Shown piece after piece: positions 13,937 to 26,444 of a DNA stretch of 64,000 nucleotides (position 1 is its first letter; every line of letters begins with the position of its first letter). A program made the position numbers and the translations under genes. The stretch is from contig OZ026851.1 in assembly GCA_964023205.1 (NCBI GenBank), positions 18,111,528 through 18,175,527 of the forward strand, read 5' to 3'. The notes under the pieces were generated by a model, which saw nothing but the letters and a program-made list of their open reading frames with translations, made no database searches and was not told the origin of the DNA. Source of the stretch: Lutraria lutraria. Its lineage: Eukaryota; Mollusca; Bivalvia; Venerida; Mactridae.

Positions 13937-13942
13937 AATAAA
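13937..13942 (+). terminator. Candidate poly(A) signal for LRP1
   Basis: AATAAA 4.3 kb after the stop codon, just before the convergent OLA1 gene. Earlier AATAAA hexamers (for example near 11250 and 11870) compete, so this assignment is tentative. Confidence 0.35.
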
Positions 13943-14089
13943 ATGTCATAAAGCTTCAGGTTCGTCTTTTACCACTTACTTCGTTCTTGAAACCCACAAC
14001 TTTGATCAACAACCCGGGGCTTCACCCTTAAAAGGCCTTACTACCTACCAACATTTAAAACACTATGAAGTAACACATGTCAGTTTAGA

Positions 14090-14095
14090 TTTATT
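14090..14095 (-). terminator. Candidate poly(A) signal for OLA1
   Basis: TTTATT on the + strand (AATAAA on the gene strand), about 690 bases after the OLA1 stop; a second hexamer overlaps at 14095-14100. The genes end tail to tail. Confidence 0.45.
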
Positions 14096-14787
14096 TTATT
14101 TTACAAAGGGAGCATTACTTGTATATAAATACATACATGTAAGTTGTGTGGAAATAAATACGGTAGTCTTTCATAAAACAAGCGTTTATCAGCACAATGG
14201 TGTAGCAATTGGTACTCTAATTCATCAACATATGGCTTTTAATTCATAGTAAGTTCATAATCAGCAGACATACAAACTGCTACTGAAATGTTTTAACTAC
14301 AAAAGCGAGAATCAGGTGTATTCCTATATGACTTAGTAACAATCAAAATTACTGAATTGCTTGAATTATTGAATGAAAATTTGTGTATTACGATTCCAGT
14401 TGTTACAAATCTTGTATCAAAGTCATCTAATCAGAAATTAAGCTGAAAATTCAAAGCTTAGTGATAAAGTCCTTATATATTGTGTACCAAAATTTAAGCC
14501 TTCAACTCATATGATAATAACAGCTTTTTATGTTTGAATTTGCTTACTATTCATAGTATGTTAACAAAATAAACACTTAACCAAATTAGTGGCATTTTGT
14601 AAGATTTCAAATAGTAATTTTCCGACAGCAATCTCGTATTGTGACCCTTCCATAGGAAAGAAGCCAAGATTAAGCCTAAGTAGTGAAACTTATTCAATTC
14701 TTAATTTATATCAATAACACATACCACACAATTATTTTGAGATTAACACATTAAAATACCAATCATCATAAACACTGGTGGTGATGT

Positions 14788-17700
14788 CTATTTCTTCTTT
14801 CCTGTTAGACCAGCTCCAGCGTTAAATTTAAAGAACAAAATATCTCCGTCTTCCACGACATACTCTCTGCCTTTCTGTTTATATTTTCCAGCAGCCTGAA
14901 ATATAGGTCATTAAATACAGTAAAACCTGTGTTGCGGCCATCTCTAAATAAATGCCATCCTGAGAATAAAGGTCAGTCTTATAAAGACAATCATTGATGT
15001 TTTGTGAATAGAATGACCTCCAAAAAAAGGTCACCTGCCAATAAGGGCCACAGGATGCCACGTAACTTGACAAGTCAAGATCAGTGAATTGTTAAGAAAA
15101 TTTTCAATTTGGTCAATGGAAAAATGTAATTTCAGAAAAGTCGGAAAAATGAAATTTTGGGTCTATGTTAATAATTTTTAGGGGCTACGGCAGTCTTCCA
15201 GTAGTACTTATTATGTCCCCCTTTGCAGAAGTAGAGTAATATTGCTTTGCACATGATGGTCGTTGTCCGGCCAATTGCTATAGAACAATGTGACCTCAGG
15301 TCTGAGTGGGAGGTTGGTCATCACAGTCATGATAGTGGGTGGGGGTATAATTATACAAACAATACTTACTTTACAAGCTTGTTCTGATCCGGCCTCTTTA
15401 AAATCTTCATAAGCCATAGATTCAGCCATGATGAACCCTTTCTCCATATCTGTGTGAATTCTACCAGCGGCTTGTGGGGCTTTTGCACCACGCTAGAATA
15501 AAATACATTAACATCATCATTACATATTACAGTCAAACCTGTGTAAGCAGCCACCTTAGAATAAATGCCACCTTGTGAATAAAGGCACCTGTCATTGATT
15601 ATTTAGAACAAAGACCTCAGAATACGGACCAACTGCCAATAAGGCTGACATTTTGTCTTTCCTGATGGTGACCTCAGTCCACAGATTATACTGTACTCAC
15701 AATGATGATTTTATTTTCACCAAGATTTAAAGCCCCATTAGCTTTCTAAAACACATTCACACAATGCCTTCCTTTAGCCACATCTCGTAGAAATGTTGTC
15801 AAACGCTTTTTCTTATTTATTGCAAGATCATTGAAAAAAATACTGTGCTATATTTCTACATGTACTTTGTGATTAAAAAAGAAAATTTCGGAATGTTTTT
15901 ATTGCAAGTAAACATCAATTTCACTAATAAGACATCTTTCTAGGTACAATAAGACCTACTTCAATTTTAATATCAAAAATGCTAATGGGGCTTTAACATT
16001 TTACCTACAGAGAGGGTCAGGTCAATTGGTGATTTTTCCATCTTTAACGGTACAGACAAACACTCTAGTGGAATCACTGAACTTCTATAAGCTATCTGGA
16101 CAGTTTCCTTACAAGAAATTTGGTCCAAATATTATGACATTGTACATTTTGCCTTCGATTGCTTGAACTATTTAATGGTGTCTTATGTTTATAAAATACT
16201 CAAAAATCTAGGTGAACGATTATAAGTTAGCAGTGTATTTGACTGTAAACTTTGTAGACATACCTGTATTGTCCAAGCCCTGACTTCATCCTTACCACCA
16301 GTAAAGAAATATATCAATCCTAGAGCTTTATACCCAGTAACGATAATCTTATCTAGTGCACTGAAATCAAGAAAGAAAGAAATATATCAATCTTAGAGCT
16401 TTATACCCAGTAACTATGATCTTATCTAGTGCACTGAAATCAAGAAAGAAAGAAATATATCAATCCTAGAGCTTTATACCCAGTAACTATGATCTTATCT
16501 AGTGCACTGAAATCAAGAAAGAAAGAAATATATCAATCCTAGATATTTATAACCAGAGCTTTATAATTTTATCTGGGTTTTACACCATTATCAACATTTT
16601 TTCAATTATATACGGCGGCCAATTCACATCAACATCTCCGCATGTAGTGGAAAATCAACATTTTTGTCAAATTTCATAGAAAAGTAGAACCTGCCATGAC
16701 CTGGACTCAAAACAACATTACCACGTTATAATTCAAGGGAACTAACCACTGTACTATTATTAATAGTAAAAGTATTAAACAAGAAAAACTAGGTAGACGA
16801 ATTACAAGAAACATATTGGTTTATGTTTTTTGTATGAAGTTGCTTTTTTCATAAAGGATATTGACTGTATATCAACCCTAAATGTTAACGAATTCACCAT
16901 AAATCTGAGCACTATCATACAACCACATTGAACTTCAAATAGTCACACAACAACTTATCTAGGCATTGCCTTCATGATTTACTTACCTGTCAACTATTAA
17001 TAGATTCAGTCATCACCATTAGCCAATCAAATGGCCAGGATTAGCCAAACTAATAATAGACACTACACTATATACTCGCAAACAGCTATAATAAACTAAT
17101 ACTCATAAGTATAATTTGTCTAGAAAAAGGTAAAACATTACCTTGGAGACTTGTGTTCTTCAATATACGCCTTACGTTCTTCCTCAGTCTGTAGATCTAA
17201 CAGATTGGATTCATACTGTCCACTGAACAAGATGACAGTAGCTCCAGGATCGTTGGCATCTATCCATTCCTTTATCTTAATCAACCTACATGAAATAAGC
17301 AAGCATATCTAAACAAATTGAACATTCCAGACATAGCAGGGTGGCCAGTTCACTGACCACCCCAGACCAAATCATATTTTTCACTGACCAACACTACCCA
17401 ATTGTTCAGCCTCCTCCATTACAGCCATCCAATCCACCCATGTTTTTTTCCCCAGAAAATCAATTTTTAAGAGGTGTTTGTTATACATGGTTGCCCCCTA
17501 AAAGCCAACTGGACAGTAAGAGTAAGTGTGACATTGGGGACGAATATTTTCAAACATCTTTATCCATTGCTACCTAATCTAAGGACTGTAGGCTGAATCA
17601 ATCTCTAGTTATTGGCAGACAAAGCTTCCATGTTGAAGGTCACTCTGACCCAACAATTTTGACCTAGTGACCTCAAAATCAGGGGTCATCAATATACCTT

Positions 17701-20700
17701 CACAAACCTCCTAACTAAGAACCATTTTCTCAAGCAAGTCTAACGACCTTAGGCACTGTAGACAATCTAAGACTATTGATACAGGGGCATAAAAAAAAGC
17801 AACTACTCACCATTTATTTTTCTTACGAAGGAAGTCTTTCTCGGACAGATTGACCAGGTATATAACAGGTTTGGCAGTGATGAACAAATGCTGGTTCAAT
17901 ATATCAATCTTAAAATAATAAAAATCAAGTAGAAAAGTAAATCCTCGGAAAACTTACACAAAATAGTCATCACAAATATAAACAGACTTGATTATATCCA
18001 GGGTGCTCACCAGACTTAAAAAATTGTGGGCAAAAAAATGTCATTTAACTGATAATTTGAAGAATCAACAAAATTATCTACCAAGGTGATCCTTAGGTAC
18101 AAATTCTCACAAGTCAGATGCTTTATTTTGTTAATTTTAAGGGTCGAAATACCAAAGAGTGGAAAAAACTCCTATCTCAATAAACTTCAGAAAAATATCT
18201 TATAAGGACTGGAATTATTGGTTTTTATTTGTAAAACCAGATTTGAAAATCAAGAATTTGATTGGTTGTCATAAATTGATCAATGATAAACAAAAGAGCA
18301 TTTTGTGTAGAAATTATTCATTCAGTAACTGATCTCTAAGCAATAATTAATTTCAAAACCGTAATTAGTGAACTGTTTGTAATTCATAATTTATGAATAC
18401 TAAATTTTTTACCTCTTTTACATCGAAGTGAAGATTTCTGACCCATTTTCCATCCTCTAAAGCTGTCTGAACCTTCTTAATACACTCCTACAACAAGCAA
18501 TCAGTTAAATTATACAATCTAATTTTATTAAAACAAGCACTTATTCCAATTCCAACTAACTGTAAATCACATTTACTTCATAACCAAAGTAATTTTGGCG
18601 GGAGGATTGGCAGTCATATGGTAATGAACAGTCTTAGGTTCAAATCTCAAAACTTCGCCTTCTGATATTTTCACCTTTTCAGTGTCCCAATCCCAAATAC
18701 AAGCCCTGTAATGTGCATAGAAAGTCACAAGAAACAGATGAAGCTTATATTGGTTCTATGGTATCTTCTCTCCCTTCTCTCTGGGGCGGCTCTGAAATGA
18801 TCATAGCTGTAAAATGAGCTGTCAAAACAACAATTGAACACTGACTTACATATTCCGGCTTTTTAGCCTTGTCATTGCCTCGTACCACAGCACGCTCCAA
18901 ATTGTCCATATTTTTATTAACATACTCTAGATCTTTCAGTCTTAGTTCATCGTGTATAATTGTCAAGTCACGAGATGGATCAACATCACCTTCAACATGC
19001 ACGATGTCTTCATCTGAGAATGCTCCTACAATCAAATACAATAATAAGGTACAGCTGCCATTGAAATATGAGCATTACATACATGTGTACGATGTTTCTG
19101 TGAAAAAGAAGGCCAAGAACAACTACACTATAATGAATAACAAGGTGATATAATTTTTCAGTTTCTACATAGATTTAGATCTAAAAAGAACTGTGAAGGA
19201 ACAGGTTATATTACTCAGGGTTTTTTTTAACAAAAAAGGGAGAGACCCTGGTGACTGGTAAAAGATGGGGAAATACACGAAATTGACAATTTTGGGTAAT
19301 ATTCATATTGCAAATATGGGGGAAAATACAGCTTATTTTCTAAGGGAAAGATGTTGTCTATCAGTGCCTATTACTTGGTAAAAAATCCCTGATACTAGAT
19401 AGTTCCCTGATACTAAGAATAACAAACTCTACAGGTACAAATAGTATCAAACTTATATAAATAACCGAATAGATCAATAGTACAGTTAAATGATAAAAGC
19501 AGACGTCTGCAGTAAATTCACTTACTCATGACATGAAATATTGCATCACAAGCTTTGATGTTAGATAAGAAAGCATTGCCTAAACCCTTTCCTTCGTGGG
19601 CCCCTTTCACTAAACCGGCGATATCCACAACATTGAGAAATGCTGGTACTTTACTGCAACAGGAAAAACATAAATCAGATGTTATTCTTTTTATTAATCA
19701 ATGAGTTTAAGAATGTTTTTTAAGGCGATCAGTACCCCTCACCAGTTTTCCTGAACTGTATTCTAACCATAGAAGAGTATGACCTGCTGTGACCGGATTT
19801 GAACCCAAATCGCTGAGTTACAAGTTTAGCACACTAACCACGGCACCTTTTTATTACCATCTAATTACAATAAATACAATTTACTTTGAAATTGTCAAAT
19901 CCAATTTAATGATGTCAAAATATGAATACTTCTTAGCAAATCATAATCTGAAAATTGACTGGCACATTTTGGAACAAATATGACAGCATTAGTCTTTATT
20001 TAGAACTAAGATTTGCTATGCTGTCAAAATGCTGTATGTCATTAAAAAGTTAACATTATAAAGTCATGTTGTAATACTAAAGTATAATTTTAGTTTGAAT
20101 ACCTGGCTGGCTGATGGTGTTCACACAGAAAATCGTATCTTGCATCTGGTACTGGAACTCGACCTAAATGTTAATAAGTTTTTTGAATAATATACACTAG
20201 CCAAATAAAAATCCACTTTCTAATCAGTGACACTTAGCAAAGGATATTTTAAAACATAGGAAGCTTTATTTGGTACAAAGATTCCCAGGTTATAACATAT
20301 TTCAACAATCACTCGAACAAATACTGAAATAGTAACCATCAGTAAACTTTATACATGTACCCATGAACAGAAAATCAGAATGTATCATCTTTAAATATTA
20401 CACAGCATCAATTATACTGCAAGATTATACACATGAAAACATTATTTCACATTGGAAGAATAAACAAAAACTGATGGTTCAAAATAGCACTGATGTAACC
20501 AAAAAGTTTCCGTTCTAATTTTGTTTAATTTTGGAACAGAAAGTACAATTGAACTGTTTTGTTCTAGGTAGTAGGTAAGAGCAAATTTCCACATAAATCA
20601 GCCAGATAATAGCCTTTTGACCATTTATTTAATAAACAAGTAAAATACTTACTTTCATTGGGATCGATCGTACAAAATGGGAAATTCTCAGCTGTTGCTG

Positions 20701-21362
20701 AGCTTTTTGTCAAAACGTTGAAGAAAGTAGATTTCCTGTAATAAATTTTAAAGAATTTATATTATTGCTTTGTTTATATATTGGAGACCACTGTTAGCAA
20801 TTAAAATTTTGAAACATGTAAAGAAAAATAAAAACAAGAATTTAAAATATACAACAAATATTTACTAATTGATAAAACCAGAGAAGAAACAACACTTGCT
20901 TTGAAGCTACAACAAATATTTTATTAGGATTTAACAACTGATCTCTGAATGCTACCTCATACATGTGATGTAAGAAAACAAACAACTTTTGGTCTTGTTT
21001 TTAGCGCAAATCAGTCTTCAAATTAGTGAGTTGCCCCCTACCCAAAAGGAGTTTTTCCTTCTTTAAGTCTTTTGGGGGACAACCTAATTTTAGAGTTTCC
21101 TCTTTAAAGTATATATCAGGCAACCTGTCACAAAAACTAATTCAAGATCAGCAACTTTGCGGCTCTTATATTTGGAATTATCAATACGTTGGAAGCTGTG
21201 AACCATTGGAACTGGCGAACAAACTGTTACAGTACACCATTTTATATAAAAAAAAACATACCCTACATTTGGTAATCCTACAATACCAATCTTAAGATTT
21301 GTTCCAATTCGCCCAATCAGGGCCGGTCCCTTTGGTTCTTCAGCCTTCTTCTTTGGCGGCAT
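14788..21362 (-). CDS. OLA1: Obg-like ATPase 1 (complete, 11 coding exons, 397 aa)
   Basis: Exons in transcript order: 21362-21262, 20735-20653, 20163-20103, 19653-19526, 19025-18850, 18487-18413, 17908-17811, 17285-17142, 16360-16264, 15492-15370, 14895-14788. All have GT-AG borders and phases that fit. They total 1194 nt, i.e. 397 aa; human OLA1 is 396 aa. OLA1 is a cytosolic YchF-subfamily P-loop NTPase that prefers ATP. Visible features: N-terminal MPPKKK, Walker A GLPNVGKST split by intron 1, [11 protein letters not shown], Walker B/G3 [12 protein letters not shown]4-position NLSEKD replacing NKxD (the family hallmark), and a C-terminal TGS-like domain ([21 protein letters not shown] ending GKKK). 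The start is fixed by homology. An acceptor lies 10 bases upstream, implying a 5' UTR intron. Oddity: exon 9 is preceded by tandem copies of its own splice acceptor (16376-16545). Confidence 0.97.
14916..15056. mobile_element. MITE-like element, partial (TACAG family)
   Basis: TACAGTAAAACCTGTG then GAGAATAAAGGTCA and AAGGTCACCTGCCAATAAGG match the elements at 4013 and 15528. The right terminal repeat is not clear. It begins 20 bases upstream of the OLA1 exon 11 acceptor. Confidence 0.6.
15528..15695. mobile_element. MITE-like element, TACAGTCAAACCTG family
   Basis: Left end TACAGTCAAACCTGTG, right end ATACTGTA; the interior matches 4013-4180 (AATAAAGG, CACCTGTCATTGATTATTT, ACATTTTGTCTTTCC). 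It lies in OLA1 intron 9, 35 bases from exon 10. Confidence 0.7.
16303..16545 (-). repeat. 73-bp tandem repeat duplicating OLA1 exon 9 acceptor and exon start
   Basis: The first unit (16303-16375) is the genuine 3' splice site plus the first part of exon 9. Copies at 16376-16448 and 16449-16521, and a stub to about 16545, repeat it with very few changes. Each full copy carries TTGATTTCAG followed by TGCACTAGATAAGAT, so candidate exon starts lie at 16360 (used by homology), 16433 and 16506. The exonic TTTCTT blends into the next copy's pyrimidine tract. Confidence 0.95.
16794..17122 (-). mobile_element. MITE-like dispersed element, copy 1
   Basis: Bounded by TAGACGAATTA and the imperfect inverse TAATTTGTCTA. 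It matches 30550-31057 in opposite orientation along most of its length (for example the run around ATGGCCAGGATTAGCCAA versus TTGGCTAATCTTGGCCAT). It ends about 20 bases before OLA1 exon 8. True ends may extend slightly outward because some flank similarity remains. Confidence 0.75.
18596..18850 (+). mobile_element. tRNA-derived SINE (GGGGC-GGC-CTGAAAT tail family)
   Basis: B-box-like AGGTTCAAATCTC near 18637, then a tail with ATCTTCTCTCCCTTCTCTCTGG and GGCTCTGAAATGATCATAGC, shared with 32641-32940 and 51230-51545. It abuts the OLA1 exon 5 donor, so its exact end is uncertain. Confidence 0.6.
19723..19852 (-). mobile_element. tRNA-derived SINE, truncated
   Basis: Read on the minus strand the head is strikingly tRNA-like: GTGCCGTGGTTAGTGTGCTA (A box) and GGGTTCAAATCCGG (B box), followed by the same downstream region as 6640-6905. 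In OLA1 intron 3. Confidence 0.72.
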
Positions 21363-22289
21363 ATTTTTCTGTCTGAAATAAATTATACATCCATATGCCT
21401 GAAATGGCCATTTGCTTTTCTTTCAATTCATTTCAAACTTTCGTTATGATATGAACACTTTACAATTTTCAAAAACTTATATACATACATGGTTTCGCAA
21501 CTTCCGTATTAACACTTAAAGGTAATCAAATCCCGCGATAATAACACATGAATCAACAGGATTTCATGCTCTTGTTTACAGAAGAGAAAATACGAAAATA
21601 TCCGTAATGATTTGAATGTTAATAATAGCGTAAATATCCGTGGTATTCCCAATGTTTAATCTCGGAGATGAAAGGATTATAATAGATGTTTTTCAATGCT
21701 TATACTTAGACTTTATGGATTATAAATGTATCTCAATATCTTTAAGGAATTTTGCATCCTTTACCAATTTCCCATGCCTAATTGCCGGATTTTGTTTTAG
21801 TATAATGAAGTTCGTGAGCACCCGATTACAGCCGTCGGACATTGCCAAGTATATAGCAATGCATTGTGGGAGCAATTTTTAGCAGTTCCGAATCCATGTA
21901 TGTTTATAATATAAATCCTTGCAATTTTATAATGAACTTTGTTCATATAGCTTTTTTTTTTGCATAGGCAAGAGACATATATCTACGAGTACATCTCTGG
22001 TATAGCAACAAATATTTAATTATAACAAAGATGTATACATACATATGAATAGGTGTTTGATTATAATGAACATTTTAACTGATATAGTAATTTTTGGAAA
22101 ACGTAGTTACGAACTTACGCGAGTCCGAATGGTGAAATAGAGTTCCGATCACTCAATAAATAAGTTATCATATAAATTACTCCGTCAATAAATATCTGAA
22201 TATCTAAATAAACTAATCATTTAATTCCTTGGATAACACAACGAAGTAATGAGCAGAATGAAGGCCTTATTTGAAACAGAATTACTTAC

Positions 22290-22400
22290 CGGCGATTCAA
22301 CGATCAACGTGTTTTGCCCAATATGGTGAAATCGCTGGTACCTAGAAAGCGGAAACCAGAACTGCATCGGTTAGTACTAAAGTTCGGTAAACGGGACATG
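22290..22400 (-). promoter_or_regulatory. Probable OLA1 5' UTR exon and promoter region
   Basis: On the minus strand a good donor (GCCG then GTAAGTAATT) ends an exon at 22290. Its partner acceptor (ATTTCAG) lies 10 bases before the OLA1 ATG. The exon's 5' end is a guess; the surrounding sequence is GC-richer than average. No TATA box was assigned. Confidence 0.5.
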
Positions 22401-22817
22401 TACATTGTTTCGAAGGCCAGTGCGCATTTTGTATAGGTCTAGATATAGATTAACAAGTAATTATTTCTTTTTATTAAAAAATATATATGACAACTTTATG
22501 TGAAAAACTATCAGGAAAAAAAACAAAATACGAGGTACATAATTAAACTTATCATATATTTACCCGTTTGTTGGACAACTTACTTGATAAGTTCTTGAGC
22601 AAAAAATGATTTTTTAGGGAGGCTGCTGCGTTCGAGATTAGTACATAGTGTAACAGGCCCACTCTGCCTCGGGCCGTATTTTATGTACACCATATGTACC
22701 TTGGTTTATGACAAAATGTTTTAATAATAATTTATGTTGCCGACTTTGCATTGTGCATCACTGTGAATAGCATATACTGTATATAAAATGTGAGTTCTGG
22801 TTAGGTAAGTTGGAACT

Positions 22818-23225
22818 GTCATATAGTGTCTATGTCATGTAATGTCCCTGTCATATAACGTCCCTGTCCTATAACGTCCCTGTCATATTACGTCCCTGTC
22901 ATATAACGTCCCTGTCATATAGTGTCTATGTCATGTAATGTCCCTGTCATATAGTGTCTATGTCATGTAATGTCCCTGTCATGTAATGTCCCTGTCATAT
23001 AACGTCCCTGTCATATATAGTATCCCTGTAATATAGTGTCAGCATTATAGTATAGTGTCCCTGTATAGTATAGTGTCCCTAACTGTAATACTGTTTCCAT
23101 ATTACAATTTAGTGTCACTGTAGCTAGTATACAGAGTCCCTGTAATATATACAGTATCCCTGTAATATATATAGTGTCCCTGTAGTATATAGTGTCCATA
23201 TTACATTACACTACCCCTGTAATAC
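22818..23225. repeat. 18-bp minisatellite (TGTCCCTGTCATATA)
   Basis: About 22 imperfect units alternating GTCCCTGTCATATAAC and GTGTCTATGTCATGTAAT, decaying to the right. It lies between the divergent OLA1 and TRX-A genes, immediately before the segmental duplication. Confidence 0.9.
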
Positions 23226-24158
23226 TATGTACCTGGTTCGAATAATAGTCTTCTATAAACAAACTAATAAATAAAAAAACAAATAAGTATATTCACGGGA
23301 TGAGAAATAATATTTTCTATACAAATATATTTATCCTAACAAAGGAATATGATATCATGACTGCAGATTTATTTCAATAAGTTATACAATAGATCAGAGA
23401 CATGGTTATCTATGTCTCTGAATAGATCAATGAATTAATATTGTTTCGTTGATATTGTGTAATATACATGTAGTTATTGACTATAGTGAGTCATTGAATA
23501 TTTTGTGGTATTCACCGATAGAGAGATATATTGTACATCAATCAGACTAAATGAATGAGAAGCTAGAGCGTAATTTTAAACGTAACCCCTTTAAATCGTT
23601 ATACTCAAAATAAAAATACATGTAAGGTGCGTTGCTTGGTTTAAATTAATTTGTAAGTCGAATTTGGTCTGGGGGCATGACCATCTGATTTTTTTTCTCT
23701 CAATTTTTAACTTTTCCCGGAAAAAAACACGGCCTATGGGAAGCTACGCCAATGAAAATGTATCCATTTGAGACAAAACTAACTCTTAAAACAATTAATG
23801 CATAGTCCGGTTAACGCACATGTGTACATTTTGAGGGACAAAACTTTAAATTTCAAAGCTTTCTAGTCATTAATTTATTACATAGCATTATCTTAAATGC
23901 CTATATACTGCAATTATAACTTATGTTGACAACAAAGTAATTATTTTGAATGTCATATTTTGAAAAAAGATATCAGGTTCCTATACATAACAATAGAAAT
24001 ATGACAAGTGTGGACAAAGTATAAATTGTCCTTGAAATATTTATAGACGGTGAAATAATATCCGTTTTATACCTACAGTGTATTTTCAGTGCCATAAAAC
24101 ATTTAGAACTATTATATCATTACAGCTAAGCGCCAGGATGAGTACGCAACGTTCGCTG

Positions 24159-25530
24159 TAAACTGGTTCCCGTTCCATGATGCAGTGCACCAAAGGAACA
24201 GGTACGGTCTAAATTTTCCAGCGTTCTGATTGGTCAATCCGTTTAAGCTATTTCATTGGTTGCTGTTCATTCGAGAAACATCGGGGATTTCCGTACATCT
24301 GATAAATGTACGCGGAGATGTTAGTTTCTAATGTTTGAATACCGCACGGATACCCTTTATTCAAAACAAAAAAAATATAGATGCTAGAAGTTACTATGTG
24401 AATATTCGTTACAGTATAGTCATATAACATATCAAAGATACATATCTTAAAAATATCAATTAATGCCTTGATTTATTTTTTTATTGTTGTTAACTAAATG
24501 ATTTTCTTTTAAAAAAATCATCTGTATAGATATATGCATAGTTCGGTCTAGTATGTATTAATTCCTTTAAAACATATTTTTCTTCATTTACAATTAAAAT
24601 ATATGTCTTATATACAAAATGTATATCAGTACATGTCAAGTGACGTTTTAAGTAATTATTTTGTTACTTAATTTCTTTTCGTTAACAACTGACTTTACAG
24701 AACTGAATTAAATTAGGAGTAATTAAGATTATGATCTATGCTGTATATTGTAAATTTAACATGGTATCAGACGCACAAGTGCTAAAGAATATATTGACCC
24801 CTTCGGTGAAATGATCCATAAAATATTTCTCCCTTATAAGGGTCCAGGAAGTGAGACGGTCGTGTTACATAATATTGCATAACAACTTCTTAATTGGCTA
24901 CTTATCTTGATTTTATCAATGCATGTATTGAAATTGAGACAATGATACATACTGGTCAACTGATGATCAATTATACTGTTTCCATTAATTAATTTTAGCC
25001 CAGAATCAGATTGGACACGACTTTTAAATTTATTAGTAGCATTGCATATTTATATGTTATAAGAATATAAAATCAGGTTGTAACACTCAAAAAGTTGCAA
25101 TTGTGTACGGTGATTAATGTTATTTGACAGTTCAACGAATAATAATAAAAATTATAAAAATCTACATAAGTGAAAAAAATTCTCCCACACCGACCGTGAT
25201 CGAGTACTCGATTTTAAAAATATTTCTTAAATATATTTCTTTTTAAGGGTCGGTATTCTATTTCAAAATACATTTAAGTACGCTGTGTGTATTTAAATGC
25301 TACTTAATTAAGTGTTTCAACGACCAAGATCAGAAAATAACTATCCAGTTCCCTAATCTTTATGAATTATTTAAATTACGCGCGAAATGTGCACCGATAA
25401 TGCAAAGTCTCGCGAGATCCCCCGGGCAGAATTCTGCCCGGATTCCGATCGAAGTTGACCAATCAGCGTCCTGGAAATTTTAGGCCGTACCTGTTGGCTT
25501 TGTACACACAAGTCAACGGGAACCAGTTTA
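24159..25530. mobile_element. 1.37-kb non-autonomous DNA transposon with 9-bp target duplication
   Basis: Starts TAAACTGGTTCCCGTT and ends with the inverse AACGGGAACCAGTTTA. Flanked by exact direct repeats CGTTCGCTG (24150-24158 and 25531-25539). Unit B at 44850-44865 shows the uninterrupted site. Subterminal blocks are also inverted (AACAGGTACGG, CTGATTGGTCAA). No transposase coding is seen. A 9-bp duplication is compatible with Mutator-like (MULE) elements; the superfamily is inferred. Confidence 0.9.
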
Positions 25531-25539
25531 CGTTCGCTG

Positions 25540-26444
25540 TCGATCGTAACAACTCGGGCATTTTCGGACATTCCGTCACGGAGAATAGTAAGTGTAAGGT
25601 CATGTGGCTTCCGGTAACTGCCAATCACTACTTTTTTCAACACAAGGCACTCGTTTTCAAGAATCATACTAGAGAATAGCAAACTTTCAAACGTGTTTAT
25701 CGTTCGCGGTTGATAGAATGGCCTCAATTCCCATTTAAAGAGAAACAGTTTTCTATCTTTAGATAGGTTAGAATTTACTGTCAGCGCAATTTATCTTAAA
25801 TTAGGAAGCAACATGCTTTTTTTCAGCGTTCCTCAACGATCGTGAAATAAGAAATACCGTAAACTGGTTCCCTATTTATGTTGCAGGGCAAGTCTGTATA
25901 CGTTCAGTTTTCAGGAGTATGTTCAGTACTTTGATTAATGGTTGGAAACTTCACGAAACTGTTACGTTCATGTCTCCAATTTCTTTCTAACTTGAAAATG
26001 ATCATGAAATTGATATGTTTAATGCATCAGATCGATACTAAATTACGTCACCTATTGTATCATTGTACCGTATATAGATATACGTAGTATCGTATTACGT
26101 TGTAGTGTAATTCACACATATTTTGATAATTTACAATTATCGAACTGTCAAAACATTTTAAAGGATTAACTTAATGTATTCAATTGAATCTTAAACTTCA
26201 ACTGCATGACTGATATTGATTACAATAATTATTCAATTTCATCGCACAATAACGATTATTCATTCTTTATTCCGGAAGAAACTAGATGGTACGAATTGTC
26301 TATCGTACGTACACTTCAAGGTTTTAAATCAATGAAAACCTATATCTATGTATTTGAGTAACCTGTATTATTTTAGTATTGAATTCAAAGTTATATAGGA
26401 CTGTCTTATTGGGAATACCTGCAGGAGCCAAGAATTTAAACAAA
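25540..26444 (+). promoter_or_regulatory. Upstream region of TRX-A
   Basis: Mostly alignable with the TRX-C upstream region (44866-45650 and 46914-47238). No promoter element was assigned with confidence. Confidence 0.35.

Larger units (their letters stand above)
9647..13960 (+). other. LRP1 3' UTR and downstream intergenic sequence
   Basis: No further coding exon recognised. Several AATAAA signals occur (for example 13937-13942), so the mRNA end is uncertain. Contains a 30-bp-class tandem repeat (10085-10400), a G homopolymer near 11079-11090 and a SINE 3' fragment near 11204-11276. The convergent OLA1 gene ends just beyond. Confidence 0.5.

Noticed and set aside
25371..25727. 118-codon open frame over the end of the 1.37-kb transposon
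   Set aside because: It spans the transposon boundary and target duplication, so it cannot be an ancestral gene.
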